This document shows, piece after piece, positions 27,001 through 38,400 of a stretch of DNA of 64,000 nucleotides (position 1 is its first letter; each line of letters starts with the position of its first letter). The translations under genes were made by a program, and so were the position numbers. Origin of the DNA: Protula sp. h YS-2021. Lineage: Eukaryota > Annelida > Polychaeta > Sabellida > Serpulidae. Location of the stretch: contig OX457032.1 in NCBI GenBank assembly GCA_949752745.1, positions 15,974,720-16,038,719 on the forward strand, given 5' to 3'. The notes under the pieces were generated by a model. It saw nothing but the letters and a program-made list of their open reading frames with translations, searched no databases and had not been told where the DNA came from.

Positions 27001-27895
27001 GGCAATTTTTTTTTAATGTTTTAGTCGGTCGAGCTGCCGTCGGAGTTCATCCACCTCTACATCTCCAACTGTATCTCCACGTGTGAGAATATCCGGGACC
27101 GGTACATGCAGAACCGCCTCGTGCGGCTCGTCTGTGTCTTCCTGCAGTCACTCATCCGCAACCGCATCATAGACGTCAAGGTAGCCCCTCCCTCCCCCCC
27201 CCCCCCTACCCACCAGCATCCCGTCCCCACCCCGACATCGTGTATCTTACTGTAGTTACTCATCCGTAACTGCGTCGTAGACGTCAAGGTAGTTTCCCAC
27301 CCATCCCAACATCCCGCGTTCGGAGCTCCCCGCCCCCCAAACCACCTCGGCCTCGTGTGTCTGCCTGCAGTTATTCATCCGTAACCGAATCGTAGACGTC
27401 AAGGTAGTCTCCCCCGCCCCTGCCCATCCCTGCATATTGTGCTCACCCCCCCCCCCCCCCTCTCATCCCTCTTAACGACACTGCCCTGATATGTCTTCCT
27501 GCAGCCACTTATCCGTAACCGAATCGCAGGCGTCAAGGTAGTCTCCTCACCCCCTCCCCCACCCATCCCAGCATCCGGCCCAACCTCGACCTCTTGTGTG
27601 TCTTCCTGTAGACACTCATCCGTAATCGCACCATAAACGTCAAGGTAGCATTCTGCAGTCCCTCCCCCCCGACCCCTTCCCCCTGAAATGTTTGTTGTTC
27701 CAGTGTTGCTGTTTTTAGTGTTCTTTTAATAGTTTTCTCTCTTTGCAGGATATTTTCATAGAAGTGCAAGCATTTTGCATAGAATTCGGTCGGATTCGAG
27801 AGGCGGCGGGTTTGTTTCGACTAGTCCGTCAATTAGACAGTTCATCCGAAGCTGGACAGCAAGCCACTATGCCATCTGGCGGCAAAAGCGGATAG
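19748..27895 (+). CDS. CNOT11: CCR4-NOT transcription complex subunit 11, 13 exons, 451 aa
   Basis: Exons: 19748-19785, 20507-20612, 20791-20925, 22506-22616, 23781-23834, 24043-24134, 24705-24858, 25207-25282, 25687-25817, 26016-26101, 26421-26490, 27025-27180 and 27749-27895. All are GT-AG and phase-consistent. The protein opens [12 protein letters not shown] and tracks vertebrate CNOT11 throughout: [98 protein letters not shown], and [20 protein letters not shown] at the end. The C-terminal two-thirds is the conserved CNOT11 (DUF2363) domain. In other animals CNOT11 binds CNOT10 and the NOT1 N-terminus in the deadenylase complex. The upstream frame is open for a few codons before the chosen ATG. 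Human CNOT11 is about 510 aa, so the difference lies mainly in a shorter N-terminus. Confidence 0.96.
19935..20050 (+). repeat. Dispersed repeat shared with 59440-59545
   Basis: AAGCCAAATCACAC, then CCGAATAAAATGCGCAAAAA, then TTTCGAGTACAAAGTAAC. The same string order occurs at 59440-59545. Here it sits in CNOT11 intron 1. Confidence 0.55.
20965..21053. repeat. (TA)n microsatellite in CNOT11 intron 3
   Basis: Two TA tracts separated by GACGTT, just before the hAT remnant. Confidence 0.95.
21114..22240 (+). mobile_element. Decayed hAT transposon in CNOT11 intron 3
   Basis: It is bounded by inverted CAGCGTTCGCG (21114) and CGCGAACGCTG (22230-22240). About 40 bp inside each end is a direct copy of TGTGACGCGG...CCCACTGCGTCAC (21168 and 22160). 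The right half translates on the plus strand (21847-22084) as [18 protein letters not shown]..., then NSATCE[stop]GF, then [10 protein letters not shown], then a second stop, then [10 protein letters not shown]. This is the hAT C-terminal dimerisation signature (SAxCERGFS...IKTxxRNRLxxxxLdxLLRI). Both stops are TGA (21959-21961 and 22019-22021). A GTCCGTC/CCCCC block lies in the left half. Confidence 0.7.
27241..27660 (+). repeat. Array of four exon-12-derived duplications (candidate 33-nt microexons)
   Basis: Following true exon 12, four tandem units of 107-134 bp each repeat the last part of the exon and the start of the intron. Exon-like segments of exactly 33 nt lie at 27256-27288, 27371-27403, 27505-27537 and 27612-27644. 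Each follows CTG(C/T)AG and is followed by AAG|GTAG. Their conceptual peptides are [33 protein letters not shown] and [11 protein letters not shown], against [11 protein letters not shown] in exon 12 (27148-27180). All are stop-free, in frame and in phase 0. Whether any are spliced into mRNA cannot be told from the sequence. Confidence 0.8.
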
Positions 27896-27899
27896 CACC

Positions 27900-30800
27900 T
27901 TTGGCAATTGGGAATATGAAAAGGACTTTAAAGAAACTGAAAGTTATGAAATACATGTATGTTTAGTGAAAAAAACTGTCCTTGTAAATGCGTTTACAAT
28001 ATGAATTACACGATGGAATTTCAAAATCAGTTTTTTTTCTCTCTTGGTCCAACACAGAAAATGTGCGCCCCAGTGTTTGTATTGTCTGCCAACATCTGAC
28101 TCAACCTCTCTTTTTATTCCATGGCCGACTATTTTCATATCGCTCATAAAACTTTCTTGGAACACAAGGTAAGTTACTGGTGAACAAGAGCAATGAGTGA
28201 TTGGGAATCCCCCCCCCCCCCCGAGAGGAAGGTGGTACAGGGTGGGTTTATTCTCAGCGTGGGGAAAGTAGTGTAATAACCACCAGCTTCCATAATATTC
28301 AGAAACAGTGTTCCTCCACGGACCCAGGCTATCGAACCTCTAAAGCACACGTCTCTGCGTAGTGCCTGTTACGTATATCAGATTTGAATCTGATCCGGGA
28401 AGGAGTGCGGAAGTTATTGCATGAACAAAATCAAAGTGCAACCATAGATCCAGATTAGGAACCATCCAATGGAAACCCATAAAAGACACAACTAGGAATT
28501 GTGGTTTTACATACATCAAATTACATCCATCAGATCCCACTTTGGATCCTGATTTGGATCCAGAGAATCAAAAACACAAAAAAGTAATACTGCGCATGGT
28601 GAGTGCTATGGGCATGTAATTTCCGGATATATTGCCTGGACAATTTCTGAGTTAAAAATTATGAAGTATCACCGGCACCCATGCTCAACTAACTCACTAC
28701 TCTACAGTTAACATTTTTCTGGCTGCTGCAGGATTGGGGACAGTACATACGTTGTTGCAAGTTCAAAAGTAAGGTATAAAGTTAGGTGGGAAGAGTTTCT
28801 TAATACGGAAAACTTGTTTATTATGATAGTCCGAGCCCTACACAGGAAAAAGAAACAGTAATATTGTTACAACAACCATGACCACCATATATGCACTTTC
28901 CATCGTTGTGACAACGTAAGCAATCTATGCAAAATATTGCTAAGTGCAACTAATATTTAATTTATAAGAGATTATATTGTACGGGAAATTATAAAAAAAA
29001 ATAGAATCCAATCTCGTTTGGACTCGTAGAAAACCCTGCTTCGGCGTTTTAATCTGAGGATTTGGATAAACAATGATATCACACAACAAGTGCGGATGGA
29101 CTTCTCCAACAACTGAAGCCGCAATCTGAAGTACTGGCAAAACGATCCTAAAAGGCGAGTGGGAACAGTGCGCAAGGTTGTCTGAATGTTTTCGGGTCAG
29201 TCCAAAAGCGAGTATCGGTTTCATCTTTTTTTTCCTCTATTCCTTGTGCAATCGTAGTCTCTTATAAGTAAAAATTTTGCGATATTTTCGGTCGCCCACT
29301 AAAACAGGGGAGTATGGCCGTGTTTATCTATGTACTGCAAAATATTCTTTGTTTCTCCGTATATCCACCGGCAATCATACGTAAGAATGCACGTCATTAA
29401 GCAGAAATTGCTTAAGGCTTCCTAAAAAGCAAGAGCCAATAGTTTAAATTTAGATGCATGATTTTTAGCTTTCCTTTATCCTTTCATTTATCCCTTGTGT
29501 GAATCATAGGATTTCTGTATTACGTAATAATCTATTAAAGTCGTATCTCTGTAATCGTTATGTTATGTGTTATGTCAATATGTTATGTGTGGGCGGTACC
29601 CAGTCATTTTACATATGCGATTTGATTGATTTATTTTGATTTTTATAGTGCTGCTCTTCAGTTTATTTAAACCAGGTTTTCCTTCAGATTTTATCAAAAT
29701 TATCTCGTAACAGGTTCTCTGTGTACAGCTCTCTGTAATATATTTTTGGACAATAAGCAGCATTTGTTAAACATTCCTATTTACTATTCAAATGCTTCTA
29801 TTCTAAGAAATGGCTAGGGCGCTTTAAAATTTAGTGTGAATATTTCCCAGGTATTCTTCTTTGAAAACAGTTGCTGGGGAAGCGAAGTGGTCTCAAAAAT
29901 AGTGCCATTTCACATTTGTTCAAATTTCTGGTATTATCTTTTCCAAAATTACGCCGAATTGTGCATTACAACCAACATTTAGCACGGTATCATTTATTCC
30001 TTTTATAAAATTTATAACACCATGAGGATAATTGTTGTTTTTGACATCTGGTTATCATAGTTCATCTCCAAATTGTTTATGAGCAAAGGCAGTTTCTTGT
30101 TGAACAAGGCCAACGAAAGATTTATTTCATGCACCAATTTGTTTTGACAGAACTATGTTTCTTTGTTATTTGGCGATATATCTTCTCGGTTTTGTCATTC
30201 AACATTTGGATTTCTGGTCAGTACACGGGTGTGTGATAAATATTGCTTGTTCAGCAATGGGACATCGCTGCTAACCCGTTTCGAATTCGGAGCTAAGATT
30301 GTTAAAAAGGTTTGCATTTCTATAGAAAGACATTGTTGATAAATGATAAAAATCTCCACAACTGCGTCTAATTTTTTTCGAGAAAAAAACTCACTAGTCT
30401 GCTTAGTTTTCCATTTTTCCAGATGGGCAACAGTGTTTTAACGCTCAGTGAATATTAGCCATACCTTACACAAAGATGTTACACTTCTGCTACACATCAT
30501 AGAAAAATATACACGCAACGCCATCACCTGAGTACAGATTGGAAAACAAACCTCTTACTTTCAACCTTTGCTAACTTTGAGAAATTTAGTGGCAGCTGAA
30601 ATGAACATCAAAGGAAAATATTTGCTGAATGTGAATTCAAAAATTATTGTAGACCAGCTTCGCAACAGTAAAATTAGTAGAAAATCAATAAATATTTCAC
30701 TTAAAATTAATAGAAAATTTATAGGACCTATTTAAAAAGCGGTCAGTTAAAAACTCCTCAAAACGAAATCATCTGAAAGTGACTTTTACGCTCTGCTGTG

Positions 30801-31690
30801 AGAAAGAAATCGTTTGACATGTGCAGAAAAATTCATTTAACCATATGCTTCCTAGAAAAAAGGAATCCGTATCTCGGCCAATAACGAGTATTCTTTGAAC
30901 ATAAGATTCAGACCTGGCCTGGCGATTAATTTATCTCAAAAATAAGTTTGCTACGAAACAAAAAGGAATTACTTCAAAGGAACTTTTATTTAGCATACCA
31001 TGTAAGAAAGAAGATAACAAACTTCCAACAGAAATTCTCCAGATTACTCGATAATTGAATCAAAGCTTTCTAAGCTAAAGATACAAAAATCTAACAATTA
31101 AAATATGTTTTTAAGAAATAACAATCTGTGTGTGTGAGTTAATTCCCAATTAAAGATATAACTAATGTTTTCATGAAAATATTTAGCTATCTTGTTTGTT
31201 TTCACATCACAATATAATTTTTTTTAATCATATTTATTGCAATGGCTAATAATTTTACTCCTTCGCTAAAACTGCAAAGTTTCACATTCAATTTTTCACA
31301 TTTAAAAATAATTTAATTGTCCTTTCTGGTATTTTGTCGAAGAAAAAAAAAACAAGCACAGAATGGTGCTCTTTTTATTTACTAAATTTATTTTTTATTT
31401 TCACTTTTATATATTTACCTTTTATCTGCAATTAGAACGGAAATTACAGGTTAGTATTCTCTTCAGCAGAAAAGTAAGTTTCAGTTTAAATGAATTTTAA
31501 ATGGTACTAGAGACTCGGCGCACCCATGTACATTCAAATTTGTCTAGCTTATCTAGCTTTGCATACTTATTGGGGGTAATTGTCTCCAAAACTTGAGCAA
31601 CAAGTCACTATTTGTGTAGCCAAAGATCTACTATTTCGCTTTTTAAAGATTTTTTTTCAAATCGGTATGACTGGAAAATCAAATTCTAAT
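27900..31690. other. Intergenic stretch, no gene recognised
   Basis: Only short unsupported ORFs, a poly-C tract near 28210-28222 and low-complexity AT-rich sequence. No splice-consistent exon chain was seen on either strand. Confidence 0.5.
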
Positions 31691-31691
31691 A

Positions 31692-32198
31692 CTAGAAGCT
31701 CATTCCGCTAGCGAAATATTAAACACTTAACAAAAATTAAAACGCAAAAATACTGGTTTCAATGGGTTATTTCTTGAATAATATCTTGCAAACAACACAG
31801 CTTGAATACGTCTTATAAGCCGATTAGTGTTTAGTTTCTGTTGACTTAAGGTTTTATTGACTGATCTAGCATACACAGTCAGAGCTCGCACAAAGCTCAC
31901 TGATCAACTCTGTGTGATGTGGCTTAAATGCTACGCATTAACTTGCAAAAAATACACTCTTTTCACATGGCGTTTTAACAAAGAAAACGAAATCAAAGAC
32001 GAAAATAAAAAGTGACATGCACATGTTCAGATCAAGCTCTTCATAAGTCCCAAGTTTCATGGTCGTAGGGCTCATAGTGTCAGAGAAGAAGAAGACACAA
32101 AAAATCGGAAAAAGTGTCAAGAAGAAAAAAAAAAAGGACGAATTTTGCTCGCACAAATTCATATAACTCTTGCAAGCCAAAGGCTTGTCAAGTGTTAA
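31692..32198 (+). repeat. Dispersed CTAGAA...TCAAGTGTTAA element, copy 4
   Basis: A 507-bp copy, the closest match to copy 2. It starts CTAGAAGCTCATTCCGCTAG and ends with the CAAGCCAAAGGCTTG hairpin plus TCAAGTGTTAA. It lies about 20 kb from the other three copies. Confidence 0.8.
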
Positions 32199-32519
32199 TT
32201 AGCTTTTGCTGGATTACAGACTTTGCAGAAATATAAGGTAACAATATTGATTATATTTGATTTGAAATTCAATGCAGATCAGATGTCGCAGTAATTTATA
32301 CCATGAAGAGTCTAGTCCAGTGTAATATAATTTTAGGATGATCGTCTCTTTCATTTAGATAACTACGAATTACAAGTTGGTTACGTCTTTAACTTTATAA
32401 CACTTTTAACATCTTGTTACGCAGGGTCAAATATTTGTGCGTTTCTTTAGATCTCTTTTTCTGTCGAGATTGCACTGCATCTGTCGCGATATACCTAAAT
32501 ATATGTTAAGTGGTTTCCG

Positions 32520-32600
32520 GGATAATCTGTATCACGTGACTTCCGTCTTGTTCTGTAATGGCGTGTCCCCGGAGCGGGGTTTACTTTTGAAGGTAAAAAG
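32520..32600 (+). promoter_or_regulatory. Candidate promoter / 5' UTR exon, possibly for ZXDC
   Basis: A short CpG-containing island in AT-rich DNA. It has ATCACGTGACTTCCG (E-box plus ETS-like core), GGCGTGTCCCCGGAGCGGGG and a possible donor TTGAAG|GTAAAA at about 32590. The ZXDC start-codon exon begins at a spliced acceptor (35455), so an upstream noncoding exon is expected. Linking the two is inference. Confidence 0.25.
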
Positions 32601-33080
32601 CGACCAAAATATATACAAACATGGCCGCGCCCATTTCAACACATGTTACCGGTAGAAATTAATACCCATTAATGACTTGCTGCGTACAGAGCATTAATTT
32701 ATGTATTAAGTATGAAGAAAATTATGACACTGCAATAGCAGTTACTAACCGCATGGGAATGGGATGACATTCTTGATAGCCCTGAAAACCTGCTTCCAAG
32801 CAGTCCGTTCTTCATTTGACTTGGATGTAGCAGGTGATCTCTTACTGTGGCGATTTTCTGTTGCCCAATTTTAAACTCAAAATAGGGAACAGTGTCTGAG
32901 TTCTGGTTCGTTTTTTCTATCAATTCAGTTTCATTGTGGTGTGAAGGAGAACTGCAGGCGCCAATATTCGCAGCCCAGGCCGTACTTTCGGACCTCCCCT
33001 TTGAGTTGTCCTTTCGACGGCAAATTTGGTTGGTTAAATTACAAGGAAATGATTGGCTTTAAAAAGTAGTTCACACATCA

Positions 33081-34135
33081 GGAGTGGTATTCTGCTCTGT
33101 CCTTCTATTTAAGGACGTCCTTATTCTTGAGATTAGATGGTTCATCCTTAATTTTTTTCCTTATTTTTAAAAGACTTTGTTAAGTTTGAGGATAGAGCAG
33201 AATAGCTTTTTTATCCTTATTTTTAAAAAATAAGCAGGGCTGGTATGATTTAAATCAGTTGATTTAAATCGTGATTTAAATCATGATTTAAATCGTGATT
33301 TAAATCAACGTAAAAAAATCACGATTTTTGATTTTTTTTAATTTGTTGATTTTTTTTCTACTTAAAATGTGTTTCATCCAGACTGTTTCACTGAAGGCAG
33401 TTGGAGACGCCTTTGTTTAAACAAGGCATTTCATATGGTACGCTTATTAGTGCACATGAGCCTCCGAGGTGGGGAGAAGGCGTTTAGTTAGGGGCAGCAC
33501 GCCTTAAGCAGGTAACTGCCTTTGGTGTTTGAAAAGAAACCCTTGAGTCTCATAGTATTTTTTATGATTGTTTGAGCAAGTACTCTGTAGTGGATATGTA
33601 ATGGCCAACTAATCTTCAGAAACTCCCGGTAGCATCGATATCTCCAACGTACTCCGTCCTTTCTCCCAACCGCGTGTGCTTGTAAACAAAGTATTAGTGT
33701 TACGCGTCGAGCGATTTTATTTAAATCTCCCCCCCCCCCTATATCACTGTATTTTCGATTGTTGATTGAACAAACCTCGGAGTGGAAAAGGCTGGAAACT
33801 GGCGTTTTGCTACCGATCGCTCAATAAATGAAGAATTGAACTTGAAGACAGTTATCTGAACATTTGAAAATTGAGGACAGTTGTCACAGATTTTGTGAAA
33901 TATAAATGTTTTTGTAGTACAAGTGAGTGTTACGAGTCTTCAATTAACTGTTAAAAGGTGGTGCTTTTGGATATTTTGTCGGTTTTTTTTTCAGTTTGAT
34001 TTGAATCAAAAACATCAAAAAAATCAGATTTAAATAAAAAAAATCAAAAATCATGATTTTTTTGAAAAAATCGGATTTTTTTCCAGCCCTGAAAATAAGG
34101 ACATCCTTAAAAATGACAGAGCAGAATACCACTCC
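33081..34135. mobile_element. MITE with ~45-bp inverted repeats, interrupted by a hAT element
   Basis: The left end is GGAGTGGTATTCTGCTCTGT then TTTAAGGACGTCCTTATT. The right end is the inverse, ending CAGAATACCACTCC at 34135. With the inner insertion removed the element is about 190 bp. Confidence 0.7.
33235..34091. mobile_element. Non-autonomous hAT element, 857 bp, with 8-bp target duplication
   Basis: The ends are CAGGGCTGG and CCAGCCCTG. Identical AAAATAAG flanks (33227-33234 and 34092-34099) form a perfect 8-bp target-site duplication, as expected for hAT. The subterminal regions are rich in GATTTAAATC and AAAAAATC repeats. No transposase was seen. Confidence 0.88.
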
Positions 34136-34697
34136 AGTTTTCCCCTTTTATAGTGAAATTCTTGTAGTAATGTGGAATTTTGTTAATTTTGCAAGTTTTT
34201 CCCTATCATTTCTGACGCGCTTATCACAGCCAAATAGGTTGAAACGGCATTTTTTTTCTGCAAAATTCTAAATACAAATCCGGTTGTAGAGTATGCAAGG
34301 AGAGCTAGATGTGTAACAGCGTTTGGGTTTGTTGTTACGTGTTTACTGTAAACTAGAAGCCATGGAAACCACAACCATCTGTACCTGGGAGATGAATTTG
34401 TAATCATACAAATTATGATTTATTGTCCAGTTTGGATGTTGGTTACTTTGTAGAGTAAATAATCAATTTTTAAAACTGATGTAAAATTTAGGCAGTTACT
34501 GTTTTGACAAATACCATTTAGACCAGATGCGCTTTGGGACAGATTAGCTCAGAATTTATATAAATATAGATACCGTAGGATATTGGTATTTCGAAGTAAA
34601 ATACCGTACTGCGTCATGTCGCAGTACCGGTAAATAGCACAATATCTCTTGTAGTGGTGCAATGCTGTCTTGTGTGCTACAGTCTAAGAACATTATT

Positions 34698-34847
34698 CAG
34701 GGTTCGCGCTGGGTTCTCAGGAAAGTGATTCAGAAAAGGAAAGTGTGACTCAGCTGGGTCCAGAAAGACTCGGTGGGTTCCGAAAAGTGAGTCATTTCGT
34801 AAAAAATGCCCAAAAAGTGGACAAAAACCCCGCCAACGCGAACCCTG
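34698..34847. mobile_element. 150-bp hAT-like MITE
   Basis: The 11-bp inverted ends are CAGGGTTCGCG and CGCGAACCCTG. They differ at one base from the ends of the hAT remnant at 21114-22240 (CAGCGTTCGCG), suggesting the same family. The flanks do not give an exact 8-bp duplication. Confidence 0.6.
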
Positions 34848-35484
34848 TTATTAATTCTAATTTTGCGGAAGAAGTGTTAATCTCATCTATATTCTCTTTT
34901 CATGCTATATATCGCTCTGTTACTACACAAGTACGACACTATTTCACAAGTCTTATCATGTTCGAAATAAATATTTAAAAAGCCGAGGCCCTCGTCCGCA
35001 AACGAACTGTGTAAACAGCTAAAGAAAATAAGAAATGATAAAAAATATTTCATTGAAGCCTTTATTTGGCTTGTATCAGTGAGCCATAGCAATTTTTGCA
35101 CCCTGATTGAAAAACGCGTAAACTAGTCAAAGAAATCAATTAATTCTCATTGCTCAAAAATAGAAGTAGAAGTTATTTCTAATACATTTCTGCTGTCATT
35201 TTTTTTCATCATCTTTCAACCGTTTAGATTGTAACTTGGGCATACTGGAACTCCAGTCAGATAACCTTAAACCACTTCAACTCCCAGCTTTAGAAAAAAA
35301 AACACAATTTGTTTTCAACCTGTTTCAGATTAAATTTCGGCTGCGAAAGCTGTGTGATAAAGGATGCGTTACTTGTTACAATTACCCGTCAAAGGACCCG
35401 TAGACCAGCTTAATTTTACTGATTTTGCATTGTTATTTGGTGTTTCTTTTCTGCAGAATTTGTCGTTTCAACTGTAGCAGCGGC

Positions 35485-38400
35485 ATGGCAAACGAGATGA
35501 AGGAATCGTCATTAGAAGATCTGTTCTCTTTGGATGATGATGGCTCATCGAACTTGCCTAGCGGCATTACCATCCCGGAAATATCCCTCCAACACGACGG
35601 CATCGACGGCGCGTCCACCAACTTCAGCAGCGAAATCGTGTTCACAATCATAAACGAACATAAAGATGGTAAAACCACAGTTGATGCCGTAAAATCAAGC
35701 CCATGTAGCCCCACGATTTCGTTTCTAAGCGATAGTGAGTCAGCGATGCCATCGCAAAGAGAGCGAAGCTATAGTGACAGCGGCGATAAACTCAATCCTC
35801 AAGATCTTGCTTTTCTGGAAGAGCTTGAGAGAGGATCTCAGCTAACGCTCGAAGACCAAGAGCTGTTTGATCTTCTGAGTAGGAAAAAATTTGATACTGA
35901 TAATCTCCTTTTGTCTGAATGTGAATCTAGTCGCGATGCAACAAGTTACAATCTCATTGACAAGCTTGAGCAATCACAAGAACTTCTCAAAGTAGAGAAC
36001 AAAGGGGCATCGACGGTGAGAAGCGGTAGTAGCGCATTGAAACAGCTATTGTTATCGAATACGACATCTAAACAAAAAATCCCCAAGGTCATCCGAGTGA
36101 ATGTGAACAGGGGCGATAAACATTTTAAGAAATTGTCCATAGCTGATGGTAAAATCGCAGCGAATACGGTATCTACGTTATCCAAGTCAAAAGTGAGCCA
36201 AACTGAAGCGAGTGCCGGAAGCGAGCAGGGTGTCTCCTCGCAAGCGGCCAGCAGTGGCCAGGGTTCGGACCTTGCTGCGGAGAGTGAGATCAGCGTGGAT
36301 GGCGTGAAGCAGGCCGTGTATGCTGTGCAGTTTGATGCTGGTGTAGGGAATGAACCAATCAATTTATTTCTTCCCAAAGGTGTTACTATTCAAGACGGTA
36401 ATTGTGTTATTTTTTAAAATATGTTTTTAAGAACGAATGCTATTGTGTTATTTTTTTTTAAAATATGTTTTAAAGAAACGAAATGGCTGGATTGTTTGCC
36501 TTTTTTGTAACGCGGGCTTTGGGTCCAGTCTTGTTTTCTCACATTCTGCATTTTGTTACCTCACAACTGGCCGTTTTAGAAACTTTAACCTTTGATATTT
36601 CATGGGTGCACTTTAAAAAAAAAAAACCCGTAAAAGTGAACACACGTAAAAAAATTTTATTTGTTGCAACATTTGCATAATATTTCACTTGGATGTAACT
36701 TAATTTATATAGCGACGCATTTTCGCAATCAGGCTACATTGTGTTTCCACCAAATATGGGTCAAAGTTCAGCGAATGAATCAGCTAAAAAACCAAGTGAC
36801 GCTGAGGCCTCCGAACAGGAAGCCACAGATCAAAGTCAAAGCAGACAAGTAAGTGCACCTCCATGTATGTGAGGGATATCGGTGTTCTTGGTATACAACC
36901 ACACTGGTTAGTTTCTGTCTCTCCCTCCCTCTTTCTCTCTCCCTCTTCTTCTTCTTCTTATTCTTCTTTTTTATTTGTTATTTTGGTCAGGATTTCGGTT
37001 GCAAATATACATATACATTTTTTGTTTACATACATGTTTTTTTATTTATTTTTTTATTTTTTTTGGCATTTGTTATGAATGAAGTGCTAATCTTGTTTGA
37101 AGTTCGCTTAGCTGGAAAACCACTTCGCCTTAAAACTTGAGTTATTTGACTTTGTTGAATCTCTCTTTGCAGAATGTTATAATAGATGAAGGTGATAAAC
37201 TTTTCATATGTGAGGAGTGTGGCCAGGCTTTTAGCAAACCGTCCAAGCTCAACGTTCATGTCATGGCCAAACACACGGGCGAACGACCCTTTAAAGTAAG
37301 TACACTGGCTGATCGCACAAACTGCGTTTGGGGAAACGACCAGACTACTCTTCAGTGTTTACGTTTTAGCTGTTGTATGTGAAAAAGACACATTGCTGAT
37401 TTAAAACCACATGGTAAACAAAATTAAAAAAAAAAACAACAAAACATAGGAGGTTTATTGTTATTGTCGCAGTTGTCCATTTAAACTTGCTTTATGTAGT
37501 ATCGAAATGCGTACTTTTGTTCTGCTCAAGAAGAAATACTTGTTCTTCGTGTATGCTTTCAATAGTGTATAGAAACAAAAACAAGAAAACACTACGCTCA
37601 CTGTGCAATTTTACGTGTACATGACGCGTGTTTCAGTGTGACTATCCAGGGTGCACGTGGGCGTTCACGGCCAACTATAAGCTGAAGCGACACAAAGAAT
37701 GCCACGAAAAGAAGAAGGAATGCATGGTAAGCACCAACAAGCGGTGTACAGATTGCCACAGAGTGAAAGGGGTGTGTGGTGAGAGGCATATATGAAAGAC
37801 TAATGTGTAGTGTAGGAATATATGGTGAAAGTGTAAAGGAGGCTTACGGAAACCAGGTCGGAATTTATGATGAGCATGTCACCCTGTTGTTTGGAAGTAA
37901 TTGCCATGTAGCCCGGTTCAGGTATGACACAAGTCAGACGAGTTATGATTTTTAAGAACAATACATAAAATAATTGTGGAGTGGTTCACTCCCTTCGTCG
38001 ACTAAAAACTGTGTGTTTTGTTCCTGGCTCTGACAAACGCAGGGTTCTTTCATAAAAAAGATGTTCGTTTTTGGAAGCTTTACAACAAATGCTGGTTTCT
38101 GTTGTGAAATCAGTGTCCGGTTGAAGATTGTGGTAAGCTATTCTCGACTGTCTACAACCTGAACCAGCACTTGAGGTTGCACAGCCGACCGCAGAACTTC
38201 AAGTGCGAAGTCTGTGAAGCGGCATTTGGCACGCGCAAGAAGCTGGACGCGCACATGAAACAGCACGGCGAGAAATACAAAAACTACAAGTAATCCTCTT
38301 CTGTAGTGCCGTAGTGTATTTATGCTGAAAATTATTATTATTTTGTAGTTTTGAAATATATCGAATATGCCATTGTAGTAGATTAGAAGGCTCTTTGGAT

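Noticed and set aside
32610..32655. ATGGCCGCGCCC start followed by a donor as ZXDC exon 1
   Set aside because: The donor phase does not match the 35455 acceptor frame, and a stop follows closely. The ATG at 35485 is preferred.
35946..36377. 143-codon minus-strand ORF
   Set aside because: Antisense shadow of ZXDC exon 1.
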